Below the pieces are notes generated by a model. It had not been told where the DNA came from, searched no databases, and worked only from the letters and a program-made list of their open reading frames with translations. Below are positions 1 to 8,409 of a stretch of DNA of 61,665 nucleotides, piece after piece. The position numbers were made by a program, and so were the translations under genes. Origin of the DNA: Pseudomonas paralactis (GTDB taxonomy: Bacteria; Pseudomonadota; Gammaproteobacteria; Pseudomonadales; Pseudomonadaceae); contig NZ_JYLN01000016.1 of the NCBI RefSeq assembly GCF_001439735.1, positions 1 through 61,665 of the forward strand, read 5' to 3'. Position 1 is the first letter of the stretch, and every line of letters starts with the position of its first letter.

Positions 1-39
1 GGCTGACAAAGACTGATTGATCGTCGTATGCTTTTTCAT
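1..39 (-). CDS. possible 5' fragment of an unidentified gene
   Basis: A leftward ATG at 39 is preceded by a purine-rich stretch (GAGGGCGAG) at good ribosome-binding distance and opens a frame (MKKHTTINQ...) that runs off the window. Only 13 codons are visible, so neither product nor reality can be judged. Positions 40-164 hold nothing else I recognise. Confidence 0.25.
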   Translation of the reverse strand, partial: MKKHTTINQSLSA

Positions 40-164
40 GGGCTCGCCCTCGCTGTCGTTGGCTTCTATAAGAATGCCACCGTGGCGCATAGACGCCTCG
101 GCTTGGGCGAGTCCATCTAATTACAGTAGTTCGGGGTTGATCCCTCCCACATTTTGATGGAATT

Positions 165-1334
165 TCAGTCCAGTAATCGGGTGATGGCTCGTACGATCAT
201 CTCCACTTCCTTGCGCTCCAGCGTCAGTGGCGGCAACAGGCGAATGATCTTGCCCCGCGTGACGTTGATCAACAGCCCATGCTCCTGCGCCGCCCGTTGG
301 GCCAGGTGGCGGTATGGGCTGGCCAGTTCAATCCCGACCATCAAGCCCTTGCCACGAATCGCCCGCACATGCGGGTGCCCGTCCAGCTCCATGCGCAAGC
401 GTGCCAGCAAGTGTTCGCCCTGGTGTGCGGCGTTCTGCAACAAACCTTGCTGCTCGATGATCTCCAGCACCGTACACCCGACGCGACACGCCAGCGGGTT
501 GCCGCCAAAGGTGCTGCCATGGCTGCCTGGGGTGAACAGTTCGGCGACGGCGGCGCGAGCCAGGCAGGCGCCGATGGGCACGCCATTGCCCAGGCCTTTG
601 GCCAGGGTCATCACGTCGGGCAGGATGCCTTCGTGCTGGAAGGCAAACCAGGCGCCGGTGCGCCCGATGCCGGTCTGGATTTCGTCGAGCATCATCAGCC
701 AGCCGTGGCGCGTGCAGTGGTCGCGCAAGGCTTTCAGGTAACCCGCTGGCGTCACCAACACACCACTTTCGCCCTGGATCGGCTCAAGCAACACGGCGGC
801 GATGCGCGTGCCGAACTGCGCAGTGATCGCCTCCAACGCCTGCATATCGCCGAACCCCACCTTGATGAAATCCCCCGGCAGGCGCTGAAAGCCCAGGCGC
901 ACCGACGGCCCGTCGCTGGCGGCCATGGTGCCCAGCGTGCGGCCGTGGAAGGCGTTTTCCATCACCACCACCAACGGCTGTTCAATGCCTTTTTTCCAGC
1001 CGTGCAAGCGCGCCAGTTTCAGGGCTGTCTCGTTGGCCTCGGCGCCGGAGTTGTTGAAGAATGCGCGATCCAGCCCGGACAGTTGCGCCAGGCGCTGGGC
1101 CAGCCGTTGTTGCCAGTCGATGCTGTAGAGGTTGGACGTATGCAGCAGCAAACCGGCTTGTTCGCTGATAGCTGCCACCAGCCTGGGGTGGGAATGGCCG
1201 ACATTGGTCACCGCCACTCCGGCGACAGCGTCCAGGTATTCGCGGCCCTGCTGGTCCCACAGGCGCGTGCCCAGGCCACGGGTGAAACTCAGGGCCAGGG
1301 GTTGATAGGTGCTCATCAGGCAGGCGGCGGTCAT
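165..1334 (-). CDS. class III PLP-dependent aminotransferase (acetylornithine/ornithine aminotransferase-like)
   Basis: This 389-residue protein has the full class III (fold type I) aminotransferase layout. The phosphate-binding region FNNSGAEANETALK lies near residue 93, MLDEIQTGIGRTG near 215, and the PLP lysine in TLAKGLGNGVPIG near 243. STFGGNPLACR follows at about 273. The closest families are ArgD/AstC, which move an amino group between N-acetylornithine or succinylornithine and 2-oxoglutarate. Substrate cannot be read from sequence. It stands alone, divergent from a LysR gene 103 bp away, so it is probably a catabolic or secondary paralogue under that regulator rather than the housekeeping ArgD. 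The start at 1334 has GGAG about 9 nt upstream; an alternative ATG six codons in has none. Confidence 0.85.
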   Translation of the reverse strand: MTAACLMSTYQPLALSFTRGLGTRLWDQQGREYLDAVAGVAVTNVGHSHPRLVAAISEQAGLLLHTSNLYSIDWQQRLAQRLAQLSGLDRAFFNNSGAEANETALKLARLHGWKKGIEQPLVVVMENAFHGRTLGTMAASDGPSVRLGFQRLPGDFIKVGFGDMQALEAITAQFGTRIAAVLLEPIQGESGVLVTPAGYLKALRDHCTRHGWLMMLDEIQTGIGRTGAWFAFQHEGILPDVMTLAKGLGNGVPIGACLARAAVAELFTPGSHGSTFGGNPLACRVGCTVLEIIEQQGLLQNAAHQGEHLLARLRMELDGHPHVRAIRGKGLMVGIELASPYRHLAQRAAQEHGLLINVTRGKIIRLLPPLTLERKEVEMIVRAITRLLD

Positions 1335-1436
1335 GGTAGGGGCTCCAGTGCATCGTTGCGGTGATGGAAGTATCGTTAACCACCTGCACTGGATAAACTG
1401 CGAATATCTGCAATGACTTTAAAGCAGGGCTTGATA

Positions 1437-2342
1437 ATGGATCTGTTCCAGGCAATGTCGGTCTACGTGAAAGTGGTCGAAACCGGCAGCATGACCGCCG
1501 CTGCTCAGGAATGCGGGATGTCGACCACCATGGTGGGCAACCACCTGCGGGCGCTGGAGCAACGGCTGGGGGTGAGCTTGCTCAAACGCACCACGCGTAA
1601 ACAGAACCTGACCGAATTTGGCGGGCAGTATTATCAGCGCTGTCTGGAAGTGCTGGGGCTGGTGGCGGACTCCGAGCTGCTGGCCGAGCAGATCCACAGT
1701 GAAGCCCCTAAAGGCAGCCTGCGCATCACCGCGCCTCCGGTGTTCGGCACCGAACGTCTGGTGCCGGCGTTAAGCGAGTTTTCCCAGCGCTACCCGCTTA
1801 TCGACCTGTACGTAGTGCTGAGCAACGAACGAATGGACCTGGTCGACAGCGGCTTCGACGTGGCGATCCGTCTCGGTGAACTGGAGACCTCCAGCCTGAT
1901 CGCCCGGCCCATGCAGCCTTACACCCTCACCCTCTGCGCGTCGCCTGCCTACCTGGCGCGACGCGGCACGCCGCAGACCCCGGAGGACCTGCAACAACAT
2001 GACTGCCTGGCCTTCGCCTACCCTGCGAACGACAACTGGCGTGACACCGACAAACTGTGGCGCATGAGCGGCGATGGCGGCGAGGTGGAGGTTCCGGTGG
2101 CGGGCTCGTTGACCATCAACAGCTCCCAAGGCTTGCGCCAGGCGGCCGTCAACGGCATGGGCATCACGATGCTGGCCGACGCCCTGGTGCAAGCGGACCT
2201 GGAGAGCGGCAAGCTGGTGGCCCTGTTAACCACCTATAAATTGCCCAGCCGCCCGATGCACCTGCTGTATCGCCATGACCGTTATCGCCTGCCCAAGCTG
2301 CGGGCATTTGTCGATTTTGTCATGGAGAAGTGGGCACATTAA
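1437..2342 (+). CDS. LysR-family transcriptional regulator
   Basis: This is a 301-residue LysR protein. An N-terminal winged helix-turn-helix (about residues 3-62, TAAAQECGMSTTMVGNHLRALE) is followed by a periplasmic-binding-like effector domain starting near residue 88 (GSLRITAPPVFG). It belongs to the one-domain-plus-effector group close to DmlR/AaeR-type regulators. I chose the ATG at 1437 because the family begins MDLFQAM; an in-frame ATG eight codons earlier has no family support. It is divergent from the aminotransferase, the usual arrangement for a LysR gene that controls its neighbour. Its 3' end overlaps the convergent HAD gene by 23 bp. Confidence 0.9.
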   Translation: MDLFQAMSVYVKVVETGSMTAAAQECGMSTTMVGNHLRALEQRLGVSLLKRTTRKQNLTEFGGQYYQRCLEVLGLVADSELLAEQIHSEAPKGSLRITAPPVFGTERLVPALSEFSQRYPLIDLYVVLSNERMDLVDSGFDVAIRLGELETSSLIARPMQPYTLTLCASPAYLARRGTPQTPEDLQQHDCLAFAYPANDNWRDTDKLWRMSGDGGEVEVPVAGSLTINSSQGLRQAAVNGMGITMLADALVQADLESGKLVALLTTYKLPSRPMHLLYRHDRYRLPKLRAFVDFVMEKWAH

Positions 2343-2961
2343 AAGCCACGCCCAACGCCCGCAAACGCTCGGCGGTACGCTCGGCCGACACATGATGAAT
2401 GCCCTGCCAGCCCAAGGCGACGGCAGCCTCGGTGTTGCCGGCAACATCATCAATAAACACCACCTCACTCGGCCGTATATCCGGCAGATGAGCGCGGATC
2501 TGATTGAGGCTGGCGTGGTAGATCGCCGGGTCAGGCTTGATCAACTTCAATTCGCCGGACACGACGATGTTGCGAAAGCGCTGCAGGAACGGATAGTTCG
2601 CTCGGGCGTAGGGGAAGGTTTCAGCCGACCAGTTGGTGAGCCCGAACAGCGGCATATCGGCCTGGTGCAACGCTTCTAGAATCGCCACGCCGTCAGGTAA
2701 CTCACCGCGCAGCATCTCGTGCCAACGCTCGTAGTAAGCCTGAATCAAGGGTTCGTGATCGGGATGCAGAGCAATCAGGGTGCGGGTGGCTTCGGCCAAC
2801 GTACGACCGGCATCCTGCTCGGTGTTCCAGGCCTGGGTGCAGATGTTATCGAGGAACCACTGCCGCTGCGCCTCATCGGCGATCAGCTTGCGGTACAGGT
2901 GCTGCGGGCTCCAGTCGAACAGAACACCGCCGAAATCAAAAACTACTGCACGAATCGTCAT
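2320..2961 (-). CDS. HAD-superfamily hydrolase (YihX/HAD-IA type phosphatase)
   Basis: This is a 213-residue haloacid dehalogenase-type hydrolase. Motif I is DFGGVLFDW near residue 8, motif II LTNWSAE near 110, the motif III lysine lies in KPDPAIY near 147, and motif IV is VFIDDVAGN near 169. The set fits HAD-IA enzymes such as YihX that remove phosphate from sugar phosphates. The start at 2961 has a strong GGAGG ribosome site (CGGAGGATCTGATG); a longer upstream open frame is ignored. It is transcribed alone, convergent with the LysR gene. Confidence 0.85.
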   Translation of the reverse strand: MTIRAVVFDFGGVLFDWSPQHLYRKLIADEAQRQWFLDNICTQAWNTEQDAGRTLAEATRTLIALHPDHEPLIQAYYERWHEMLRGELPDGVAILEALHQADMPLFGLTNWSAETFPYARANYPFLQRFRNIVVSGELKLIKPDPAIYHASLNQIRAHLPDIRPSEVVFIDDVAGNTEAAVALGWQGIHHVSAERTAERLRALGVAFNVPTSP

Positions 2962-3066
2962 CAGATCCTCCGTTAGCGTGGCTTGATAGCTGCTGGAGTC
3001 TGACAGATCTGAAAGAGGGAGGCGCCCGCAGGAGCGTAAGAAGTATCTGAAAAAGACGCGGATCAA

Positions 3067-3158
3067 ATGTGGGAGGGGGCTTGCCCCCGATAGCAGGGTG
3101 TCAGCCACTGAAGATAGTGACTGATACACCGCCATCGGGAGCAAGCCCCCTCCCGCAT
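3067..3158. repeat. REPIN (inverted REP pair) between the HAD gene and fabV
   Basis: Two inverted arms, GGGAGGGGGCTTGCCCCCGA at 3071-3090 and its near reverse complement at 3135-3155, flank about 40 bp. This is the typical Pseudomonas REPIN arrangement in an intergenic region. Confidence 0.85.
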
Positions 3159-3174
3159 TTTTAACCGCGTCGAC

Positions 3175-4368
3175 TTAGGCTTGGATCAGGCCGTTGATTT
3201 TGACGGTCGGGTTCACATCCGCGTCGTAATCCACGCCGTCGACCTCAAAGCCAAACAAGCGCAGGAACTCAGCCTTGTAACCGGCAAAATCGCTGATTTC
3301 GTTGACGTTGTCATCGGTGACCTGGTTCCACAGCGCAGCCACGGCGTCCTGAACCTTGGGTTCGAGCTCGGCCAGGTCGGCGCGCAGGCGGCCGTCGGCG
3401 TCGAGTTTCGGCTCGCTGCCGTACAGGCTGTCCTTGAACAGGCCATAGACCTGCTCGATGCAGCCTTCGTGGGTGCCCTGCTCTTTCATCACCTTGAACA
3501 GCAGCGACAGGTACAGCGGCATGATCGGGATCGCCGAGCTGGCCTGGGTCACCACCGCCTTGAGCACCGACACCCGGGCGTCGCCCTTGAGCGCAGCGAG
3601 GTTTTCGCGCAGGGTCAGGACTTTCTTGTCCAGGTCTTTCTTGGCTTCGCCGATGGAGCCGTTCCAGTAGATGTCCTGGGTCAGCTTCTCACCCAGGTAG
3701 GTGAACGCGGTGGTCTTGGCGCCTTCGGCCAACACATCGGCGTCACGCAGGGCGTCGATCCACAGCTGCCAGTCTTCGCCGCCCATGACCTTCACGGTAC
3801 CGTCGATTTCTTCCTGGGTCGCAGGCTCAAGCGTGGTGTCGACTACCACGCCCTTGTCGGTGTTGATCCCACGCAGGGTCACGGCCTTGCCGATTGGCTT
3901 GAGGGTGGAGTTGTGCACCACGCCTTGCGGGTCGGTACGGCGTGGGGCGGCCAGGCTGTAGACCACCAGGTCGATCTTGCCCAGGTCTTTCTTGATGGTC
4001 TCGATGGTCAGGCGCTTGATCTCGTCGGAGAACGCGTCGCCGTTGATGCTCTTGGCGTACAGGCCTTTTTCCACAGCAAACTTCTCGAACGCCGCGCTGT
4101 TGTACCAGCCAGCGGAGCTCAGCTTGCCTTCTTCGCCTTCTTTCTCAAAAAACACGCCCAGGGTGTCGGCGCCGCAGCCAAACGCAGCACTGATGCGCGC
4201 GGCCAGGCCGTAGCCGGTGGAGGCACCGAGGACCAGTACCTTTTTAGGGCCGCCTTCGATGACGCCGTTTTTGGTTACGTAGTCGATCTGCTCTTTGACG
4301 TTCGCTTCACAGCCAACAGGGTGAGCGGTCACACAGATAAAGCCACGAACCCGCGGTTTGATGATCAT
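3175..4368 (-). CDS. fabV: trans-2-enoyl-CoA/ACP reductase FabV
   Basis: This 397-residue protein opens with the family signature MIIKPRVRGFICVTAHP. An NADH-binding segment GASTGYGLAARI lies near residue 50. The FabV catalytic Tyr-x8-Lys is visible as YWNGSIGEAK near residue 236. FabV is an atypical, triclosan-insensitive short-chain dehydrogenase that does the last reduction in type II fatty-acid elongation (2-enoyl thioester to acyl thioester, cytosolic). I start at the ATG at 4368; the frame extends 12 codons upstream without family sequence. It is monocistronic. Confidence 0.95.
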   Translation of the reverse strand: MIIKPRVRGFICVTAHPVGCEANVKEQIDYVTKNGVIEGGPKKVLVLGASTGYGLAARISAAFGCGADTLGVFFEKEGEEGKLSSAGWYNSAAFEKFAVEKGLYAKSINGDAFSDEIKRLTIETIKKDLGKIDLVVYSLAAPRRTDPQGVVHNSTLKPIGKAVTLRGINTDKGVVVDTTLEPATQEEIDGTVKVMGGEDWQLWIDALRDADVLAEGAKTTAFTYLGEKLTQDIYWNGSIGEAKKDLDKKVLTLRENLAALKGDARVSVLKAVVTQASSAIPIMPLYLSLLFKVMKEQGTHEGCIEQVYGLFKDSLYGSEPKLDADGRLRADLAELEPKVQDAVAALWNQVTDDNVNEISDFAGYKAEFLRLFGFEVDGVDYDADVNPTVKINGLIQA

Positions 4369-4645
4369 AAAAATTTCTGCCTCTTCCAAGGTGCCGAAGG
4401 CCAATAGTGGCCATTCAACTTCAATCGTACCGGTCTATGACGCCTGAAAAACCAAAGCGTCACGATAGTCGCAAATCTTCTGTTCTCAAAATTCAATCCA
4501 CAACGCTCCGGACTCGTCCCTGCCGGGCGTTAAAAATTGTGCACAGGCTTCACAATTTTCGAACCATTTAAAACGCCTGCGCGGCCCATAAAGTCCTATC
4601 ATGACGATATTGTTTCATTATGTTTCAAAGTTGGAGCCATGTTTC

Positions 4646-5470
4646 ATGAGCAAAAGTGCTGTCGGCAAAAAGCTGGTGTCCCTCGCCTGGGTAGTCGGCG
4701 TGTTGCTATTGATTGGCTGTTTTCCGCGAACCTGCCTGGTGTTTCTGCTGCTGGTGGTGGTGTGCGGTGTCTACGATTTCTTGCGCAATGGCCTCTACGA
4801 CCGCGACACCTTCAAGAAATACTTCATCGGCAACGGTCGCAATACCTGGGTGCTGGCGCCGTTCAACACCCTGCTCGACCTGCTGAGCAGCCGCAACCAG
4901 CATGTCTATACCCTGCACGACTTGCCCCCCGCGTGGCGCCAAGACCTGCAACAGGTGATCGACGACGCCATGGCCCGCAAGGATGAAATCATCGGTTACC
5001 TGGACGAACGCATGGCCGAGAAGAAACGCGGCATGTTGTTCTTCCAGTGGTACGGTCGCCCGATCGAAACCACCCTGGATATCCCGCAGTTGCGCAAAAA
5101 ACTGCCATTTGTGAAGACCATCGGTGTCTCGGTGTTCAACGAAAACCGCTCGACCTCGTTCCACTTCGGCCCCCTGCGCATGATGTTCCGTGTGCTCTAC
5201 AACATGGCCCCGGCGCCCCACCATGAAGGCGTGTATATCCAGGTGGGCAAGCACAAGCACTACTGGCATGACGACCCGCTGTTTATCTTCGATGACACGC
5301 TGATGCATGCGTCCTTCAACAAAAACGACGCCAAGCGCTACTGCCTGTTCATCGACATCGTGCGCCCGACGATGCTGCCGTCGGTGCTCAACGCCGTGAT
5401 CGCAGGCTTTGCCGGGCTGGTCTTTACCCTGCGTCGGGTTTTCTACAAAAACTGGAAGCTGATTCAGTAA
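4646..5470 (+). CDS. aspartyl/asparaginyl beta-hydroxylase-like dioxygenase (LpxO-like, membrane-anchored)
   Basis: This 274-residue protein has an N-terminal membrane segment (about residues 8-40, rich in L, V and C) followed by an Asp/Asn beta-hydroxylase-like cupin. Candidate iron ligands are the His in SFHFGP (near 175) and the distal His in DDTLMHAS (near 230). A conserved arginine in VRP near 246 would bind 2-oxoglutarate. LpxO enzymes of this family hydroxylate the secondary 2-hydroxy position of lipid A acyl chains at the inner membrane, and Pseudomonas species often have several paralogues. Which one this is cannot be settled here. The start at 4646 has GGAG about 9 nt upstream; an upstream in-frame ATG at 4601 lacks a site. 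Confidence 0.75.
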   Translation: MSKSAVGKKLVSLAWVVGVLLLIGCFPRTCLVFLLLVVVCGVYDFLRNGLYDRDTFKKYFIGNGRNTWVLAPFNTLLDLLSSRNQHVYTLHDLPPAWRQDLQQVIDDAMARKDEIIGYLDERMAEKKRGMLFFQWYGRPIETTLDIPQLRKKLPFVKTIGVSVFNENRSTSFHFGPLRMMFRVLYNMAPAPHHEGVYIQVGKHKHYWHDDPLFIFDDTLMHASFNKNDAKRYCLFIDIVRPTMLPSVLNAVIAGFAGLVFTLRRVFYKNWKLIQ

Positions 5471-5618
5471 GTTCTGCGGCATGATGGTGTTGGACGGTAT
5501 TTGCGCTGGGCCTTGCGCCTGAGGTAAATAACCGTCTCGTGCGACCTTAATTGGCGCTCACCCTTCTCAAGCCATCGCCCCCAAGCAAGCGCGGTGGCTA
5601 TGCTTTCAAGGAATCAGA

Positions 5619-6992
5619 ATGCCCCAACGTCAAGTCATCAACGCCTCCGTCAGCCCCAAGGGCAGCCTCGAAACCCTGTCCCAACGTGAAGTGCAGCAAC
5701 TGAGCGAAGCCGGTACCGGCAGCATCTACACCCTGTTCCGCCAATGCGCCCTGGCGATTCTCAACACCGGCGCGCATATCGACAACGCCAAGACCATCCT
5801 CGACGCCTACAAAGACTTTGAAGTGCGCATCCATCAGCAAGACCGCGGCGTACGTCTGGAACTGCTCAACGCCCCAGCCGATGCCTTTGTCGATGGCGAA
5901 ATGATCGCCAGCACCCGCGAAATGCTGTTCAGCGCCCTGCGCGACATCGTCTACACCGAGAACGAGCTGGACAGCCAGCGTATCGACCTGAGCAACTCCC
6001 AGGGCATCACCGACTACGTGTTCCACCTGCTGCGCAACGCCCGTACGCTGCGCCCGGGTGTGGAGCCCAAGATCGTGGTGTGCTGGGGCGGCCATTCGAT
6101 CAACACCGAAGAATACAAATACACCAAGAAAGTCGGGCACGAACTGGGCCTGCGCAGCCTCGACGTGTGCACCGGTTGCGGCCCAGGCGTGATGAAAGGC
6201 CCAATGAAGGGCGCGACCATTTCCCACGCCAAGCAACGCATCACCAATGGCCGTTACCTGGGCTTGACCGAGCCAGGCATCATCGCCGCCGAAGCGCCGA
6301 ACCCGATCGTCAATGAGCTGGTGATTTTGCCGGACATCGAAAAACGCCTGGAAGCCTTCGTGCGCGTCGGCCACGGCATCATCATCTTCCCCGGCGGCGC
6401 CGGCACCGCGGAAGAGTTTTTGTACCTGCTGGGCATCCTGATGCACCCCGATAACCGCGACGTGCCGTTCCCAGTGGTGTTGACCGGGCCCAAACACGCA
6501 GCGCCTTACCTGGAACAGCTGCACGCGTTCGTCGGCGCCACCCTCGGCGAAGCGGCGCAGCAGCATTACCAGATCATCATCGACGACCCGGCCGAAGTGG
6601 CGCGCCAGATGACCACCGGCCTCAAGGCGGTGAAGCAGTTCCGCCGCGAGCGTAACGACGCGTTCCATTTCAACTGGCTGCTGAAAATCGACGAAGGCTT
6701 CCAGCGCCCGTTCGACCCTACCCACGAAAACATGGCCAGCCTGCAACTGAGCCACGCGCTGCCGGCCCATGAACTGGCGGCCAACCTGCGCCGGGCGTTC
6801 TCCGGGATCGTGGCGGGTAACGTCAAAGACAAAGGTATTCGCCTGATCGAAGAAAACGGCCCGTATGAGATCCACGGCGACCCGGCGATCATGAAACCTT
6901 TGGATGAATTATTGAAGGCGTTCGTGGCCCAGCACCGCATGAAACTGCCGGGCGGCGCGGCGTATGTGCCGTGCTATCGCGTGGTGCAGTAA
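5619..6992 (+). CDS. ppnN: nucleotide 5'-monophosphate nucleosidase PpnN
   Basis: This 457-residue protein matches PpnN (YgdH), a LOG/lysine-decarboxylase-like Rossmann enzyme that splits nucleoside monophosphates to ribose 5-phosphate and base and is controlled by (p)ppGpp in E. coli. The hallmark GCGPGVMKGPMKGA lies near residue 187 and the PGGAGTAEEF motif near 258; these form the phosphate/ribose site. Length equals the usual 450-460. An extra N-terminal domain (residues 1-140, with the conserved opening SPKGSLETLSQREV) is typical of PpnN and absent from small LOG proteins. It is transcribed alone. Confidence 0.9.
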   Translation: MPQRQVINASVSPKGSLETLSQREVQQLSEAGTGSIYTLFRQCALAILNTGAHIDNAKTILDAYKDFEVRIHQQDRGVRLELLNAPADAFVDGEMIASTREMLFSALRDIVYTENELDSQRIDLSNSQGITDYVFHLLRNARTLRPGVEPKIVVCWGGHSINTEEYKYTKKVGHELGLRSLDVCTGCGPGVMKGPMKGATISHAKQRITNGRYLGLTEPGIIAAEAPNPIVNELVILPDIEKRLEAFVRVGHGIIIFPGGAGTAEEFLYLLGILMHPDNRDVPFPVVLTGPKHAAPYLEQLHAFVGATLGEAAQQHYQIIIDDPAEVARQMTTGLKAVKQFRRERNDAFHFNWLLKIDEGFQRPFDPTHENMASLQLSHALPAHELAANLRRAFSGIVAGNVKDKGIRLIEENGPYEIHGDPAIMKPLDELLKAFVAQHRMKLPGGAAYVPCYRVVQ

Positions 6993-7134
6993 GCCAGCGG
7001 CGGTCGGTCATAGTTTGTATTCGTTTGGGACATGGCACGACGTGTGAGGAACAAGAGTTCGGACTAGGGTTTTACTATTCCGACTCATTCACCTCAGCGA
7101 GCGACCTATGGACCAACGGATATTGTCCTCCGTC

Positions 7135-7158
7135 ATTCCTTACCCTAAGGTAAGGAAT
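7135..7158. promoter_or_regulatory. perfect palindromic operator upstream of the toxin-antitoxin pair
   Basis: ATTCCTTACC and GGTAAGGAAT form a perfect 10-bp inverted repeat separated by CTAA, ending 21 bp before the antitoxin start. AbrB/MazE-type antitoxins usually repress their own operon through such sites. Confidence 0.7.
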
Positions 7159-7179
7159 ATCACGATGGAGATCTTCACT

Positions 7180-7422
7180 ATGGCCACCGCCACACTCACT
7201 TCAAAAGGGCAAATCACCATCCCTGTGCAGGTCAGGACAGCCCTGGGCCTGGAAACAGGCGACCGGGTGGAATTCGTCGAAATGGAAGACGGCAAGTTTT
7301 CCATGATTGCCGCCAGCAAAACCGTCAGGGACCTCAAGGGGTTGATCCGCAAACCCGCTCATGCCGTGTCTATCGAAGACATGAACCGCGCCATCGCGGC
7401 CCAGGGAGCAAGCGCTGGATGA
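7180..7422 (+). CDS. AbrB/SpoVT-domain antitoxin of a VapBC-type pair
   Basis: This 80-residue protein has an N-terminal swapped-hairpin AbrB domain: TLTSKGQITIPVQVR near residues 4-18 and LGLETGDRVEF to 32. Its C-terminal tail (RDLKGLIRKPAHAVSIEDM) is of the kind that occupies a PIN-toxin active site. The ATG at 7180 has GGAG about 9 nt upstream. Two earlier in-frame ATGs lie in or before the operator palindrome and are unlikely starts. It overlaps the toxin by 4 bp (ATGA), so the two are translationally coupled. Confidence 0.85.
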   Translation: MATATLTSKGQITIPVQVRTALGLETGDRVEFVEMEDGKFSMIAASKTVRDLKGLIRKPAHAVSIEDMNRAIAAQGASAG

Positions 7423-7814
7423 TCGGCCTGGATACCAATGTGCTGGTGCGTTATGTGACCCAGGATGACCCGGTCCAATCCGCCAAGGCGTCCCAACTGA
7501 TCGAATCGCTCACCGCCGCCTCACCCGGTTTCGTCAGCCTGGTGACGCTGACGGAACTGGTGTGGGTGTTGCAGTCCTGCTACCAGTCGGCCAAAAGCGA
7601 CGTGGTGACGGTGCTGGAGACCTTGCTGCACACACGGGAACTGACCGTCGAGCACGCCGATGTCATCTGGCAGGCCCTACGCAAGTTCACCGCAAGCAAA
7701 GCCGACTTTGCCGACTGCCTGGTTGAACGCTGTGGTCATGCGGCGGGCTGCGAGTACACCGCCACCTTTGATCTGAACGCGGCCAAGGCTGCGGGGATGA
7801 AACGGCTCGGCTAG
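7419..7814 (+). CDS. PIN-domain toxin (VapC-like ribonuclease)
   Basis: This 131-residue PIN domain has four acidic positions expected to hold Mg2+. They are Asp5 in GLDTNVLVR, Glu47 in TLTELVW, Asp96 in KADFADCL and an Asp near 116 in TATFDLNAAK. VapC toxins cut tRNA or rRNA until neutralised by the partner antitoxin. The gene overlaps the antitoxin start-to-stop, which supports the pairing. The PIN half has the spacing of the AbrB-paired group rather than the PHD-paired group. Confidence 0.85.
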   Translation: MIGLDTNVLVRYVTQDDPVQSAKASQLIESLTAASPGFVSLVTLTELVWVLQSCYQSAKSDVVTVLETLLHTRELTVEHADVIWQALRKFTASKADFADCLVERCGHAAGCEYTATFDLNAAKAAGMKRLG

Positions 7815-7827
7815 CCCGCTGTGTTTG

Positions 7828-7927
7828 TGTAGGAGCGAGCTTGCTCGCGAAAAACTCATAGGCTCCGCGTGCAACCTGAATGCCCGCGTAACCGTTGACG
7901 TTTTTCGCGAGCAAGCTCGCTCCTACA
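7828..7927. repeat. REPIN downstream of vapC
   Basis: Arms at 7828-7855 (TGTAGGAGCGAGCTTGCTCG...) and 7900-7927 are exact inverted repeats of 28 bp around a 44-bp spacer. This is another REPIN subclass (GAGC..GCTC stem) than the pair at 3067. It may also act as a bidirectional terminator between the two convergent genes. Confidence 0.85.
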
Positions 7928-7950
7928 GAGAAGAGGGAGAGGAGGTTAGG

Positions 7951-8280
7951 TCAGCGTATCCAGCCGCCGATCTGCCAGTGGTAGCCATCATTACGCTGCA
8001 CCCAGTGCGGGTGTACATAACGATACCCCTGGCGCACCGGTTCCCAATGGCCGTGCACTGCCACGTAACGCCCGCCTTCCCAGCGCCAGTAACCGCGTGA
8101 CCAGATATAACCTTCGCGCACCGCCGGCTCGACTTCAATCACCTGCACCGGCGGCGGTTGCGGCGCCACCACATCCACGTACTCGTGTTGCACCGGCCTG
8201 CGCTCATGCACAACACGCTCTTGCACACACCCGGAAGCCGCGACCACCATGGCGGCCAATGCTGCATAACGTAGCAACAT
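7951..8280 (-). CDS. YXWGXW-repeat-type outer lipoprotein
   Basis: This 109-residue precursor has a type II signal peptide and lipobox (AASGC, Cys at about 18). A Pro/Val linker follows, then aromatic repeats of the kind YIWSRGYWRWEGGRYVAVHGHWE and YRYVHPHWVQRNDGYHWQIGGW. These resemble the YXWGXW/BcpO-type repeat family of Gram-negative envelope lipoproteins with no defined biochemical role. I use the ATG at 8280 because the signal peptide starts there; the open frame extends 12 codons upstream. Confidence 0.8.
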   Translation of the reverse strand: MLLRYAALAAMVVAASGCVQERVVHERRPVQHEYVDVVAPQPPPVQVIEVEPAVREGYIWSRGYWRWEGGRYVAVHGHWEPVRQGYRYVHPHWVQRNDGYHWQIGGWIR

Positions 8281-8409
8281 ACAAAACCCTCGGGCGCGAA
8301 CGCCCAACACCTGCACTGGTAAAAATCCCCCTTGTTTCAGCCACGCTCCTGCTTGGCCCTGGGTACTTTTTAACAGGCGGTGTCTGTCGGGTTGCTGAAC
8401 CTGCCAGCC

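Noticed and set aside
154..1364. Long plus-strand open frames opposite the aminotransferase
   Set aside because: They are GC-driven shadows of a gene with clear motifs on the other strand and have no ribosome sites.
3181..4407. 408-codon frame opposite fabV
   Set aside because: Antisense shadow; FabV motifs are certain and the frame has no recognisable domain.
5598..6875. 425-codon frame opposite ppnN
   Set aside because: Antisense shadow of PpnN with Gln/His/Val-rich composition.
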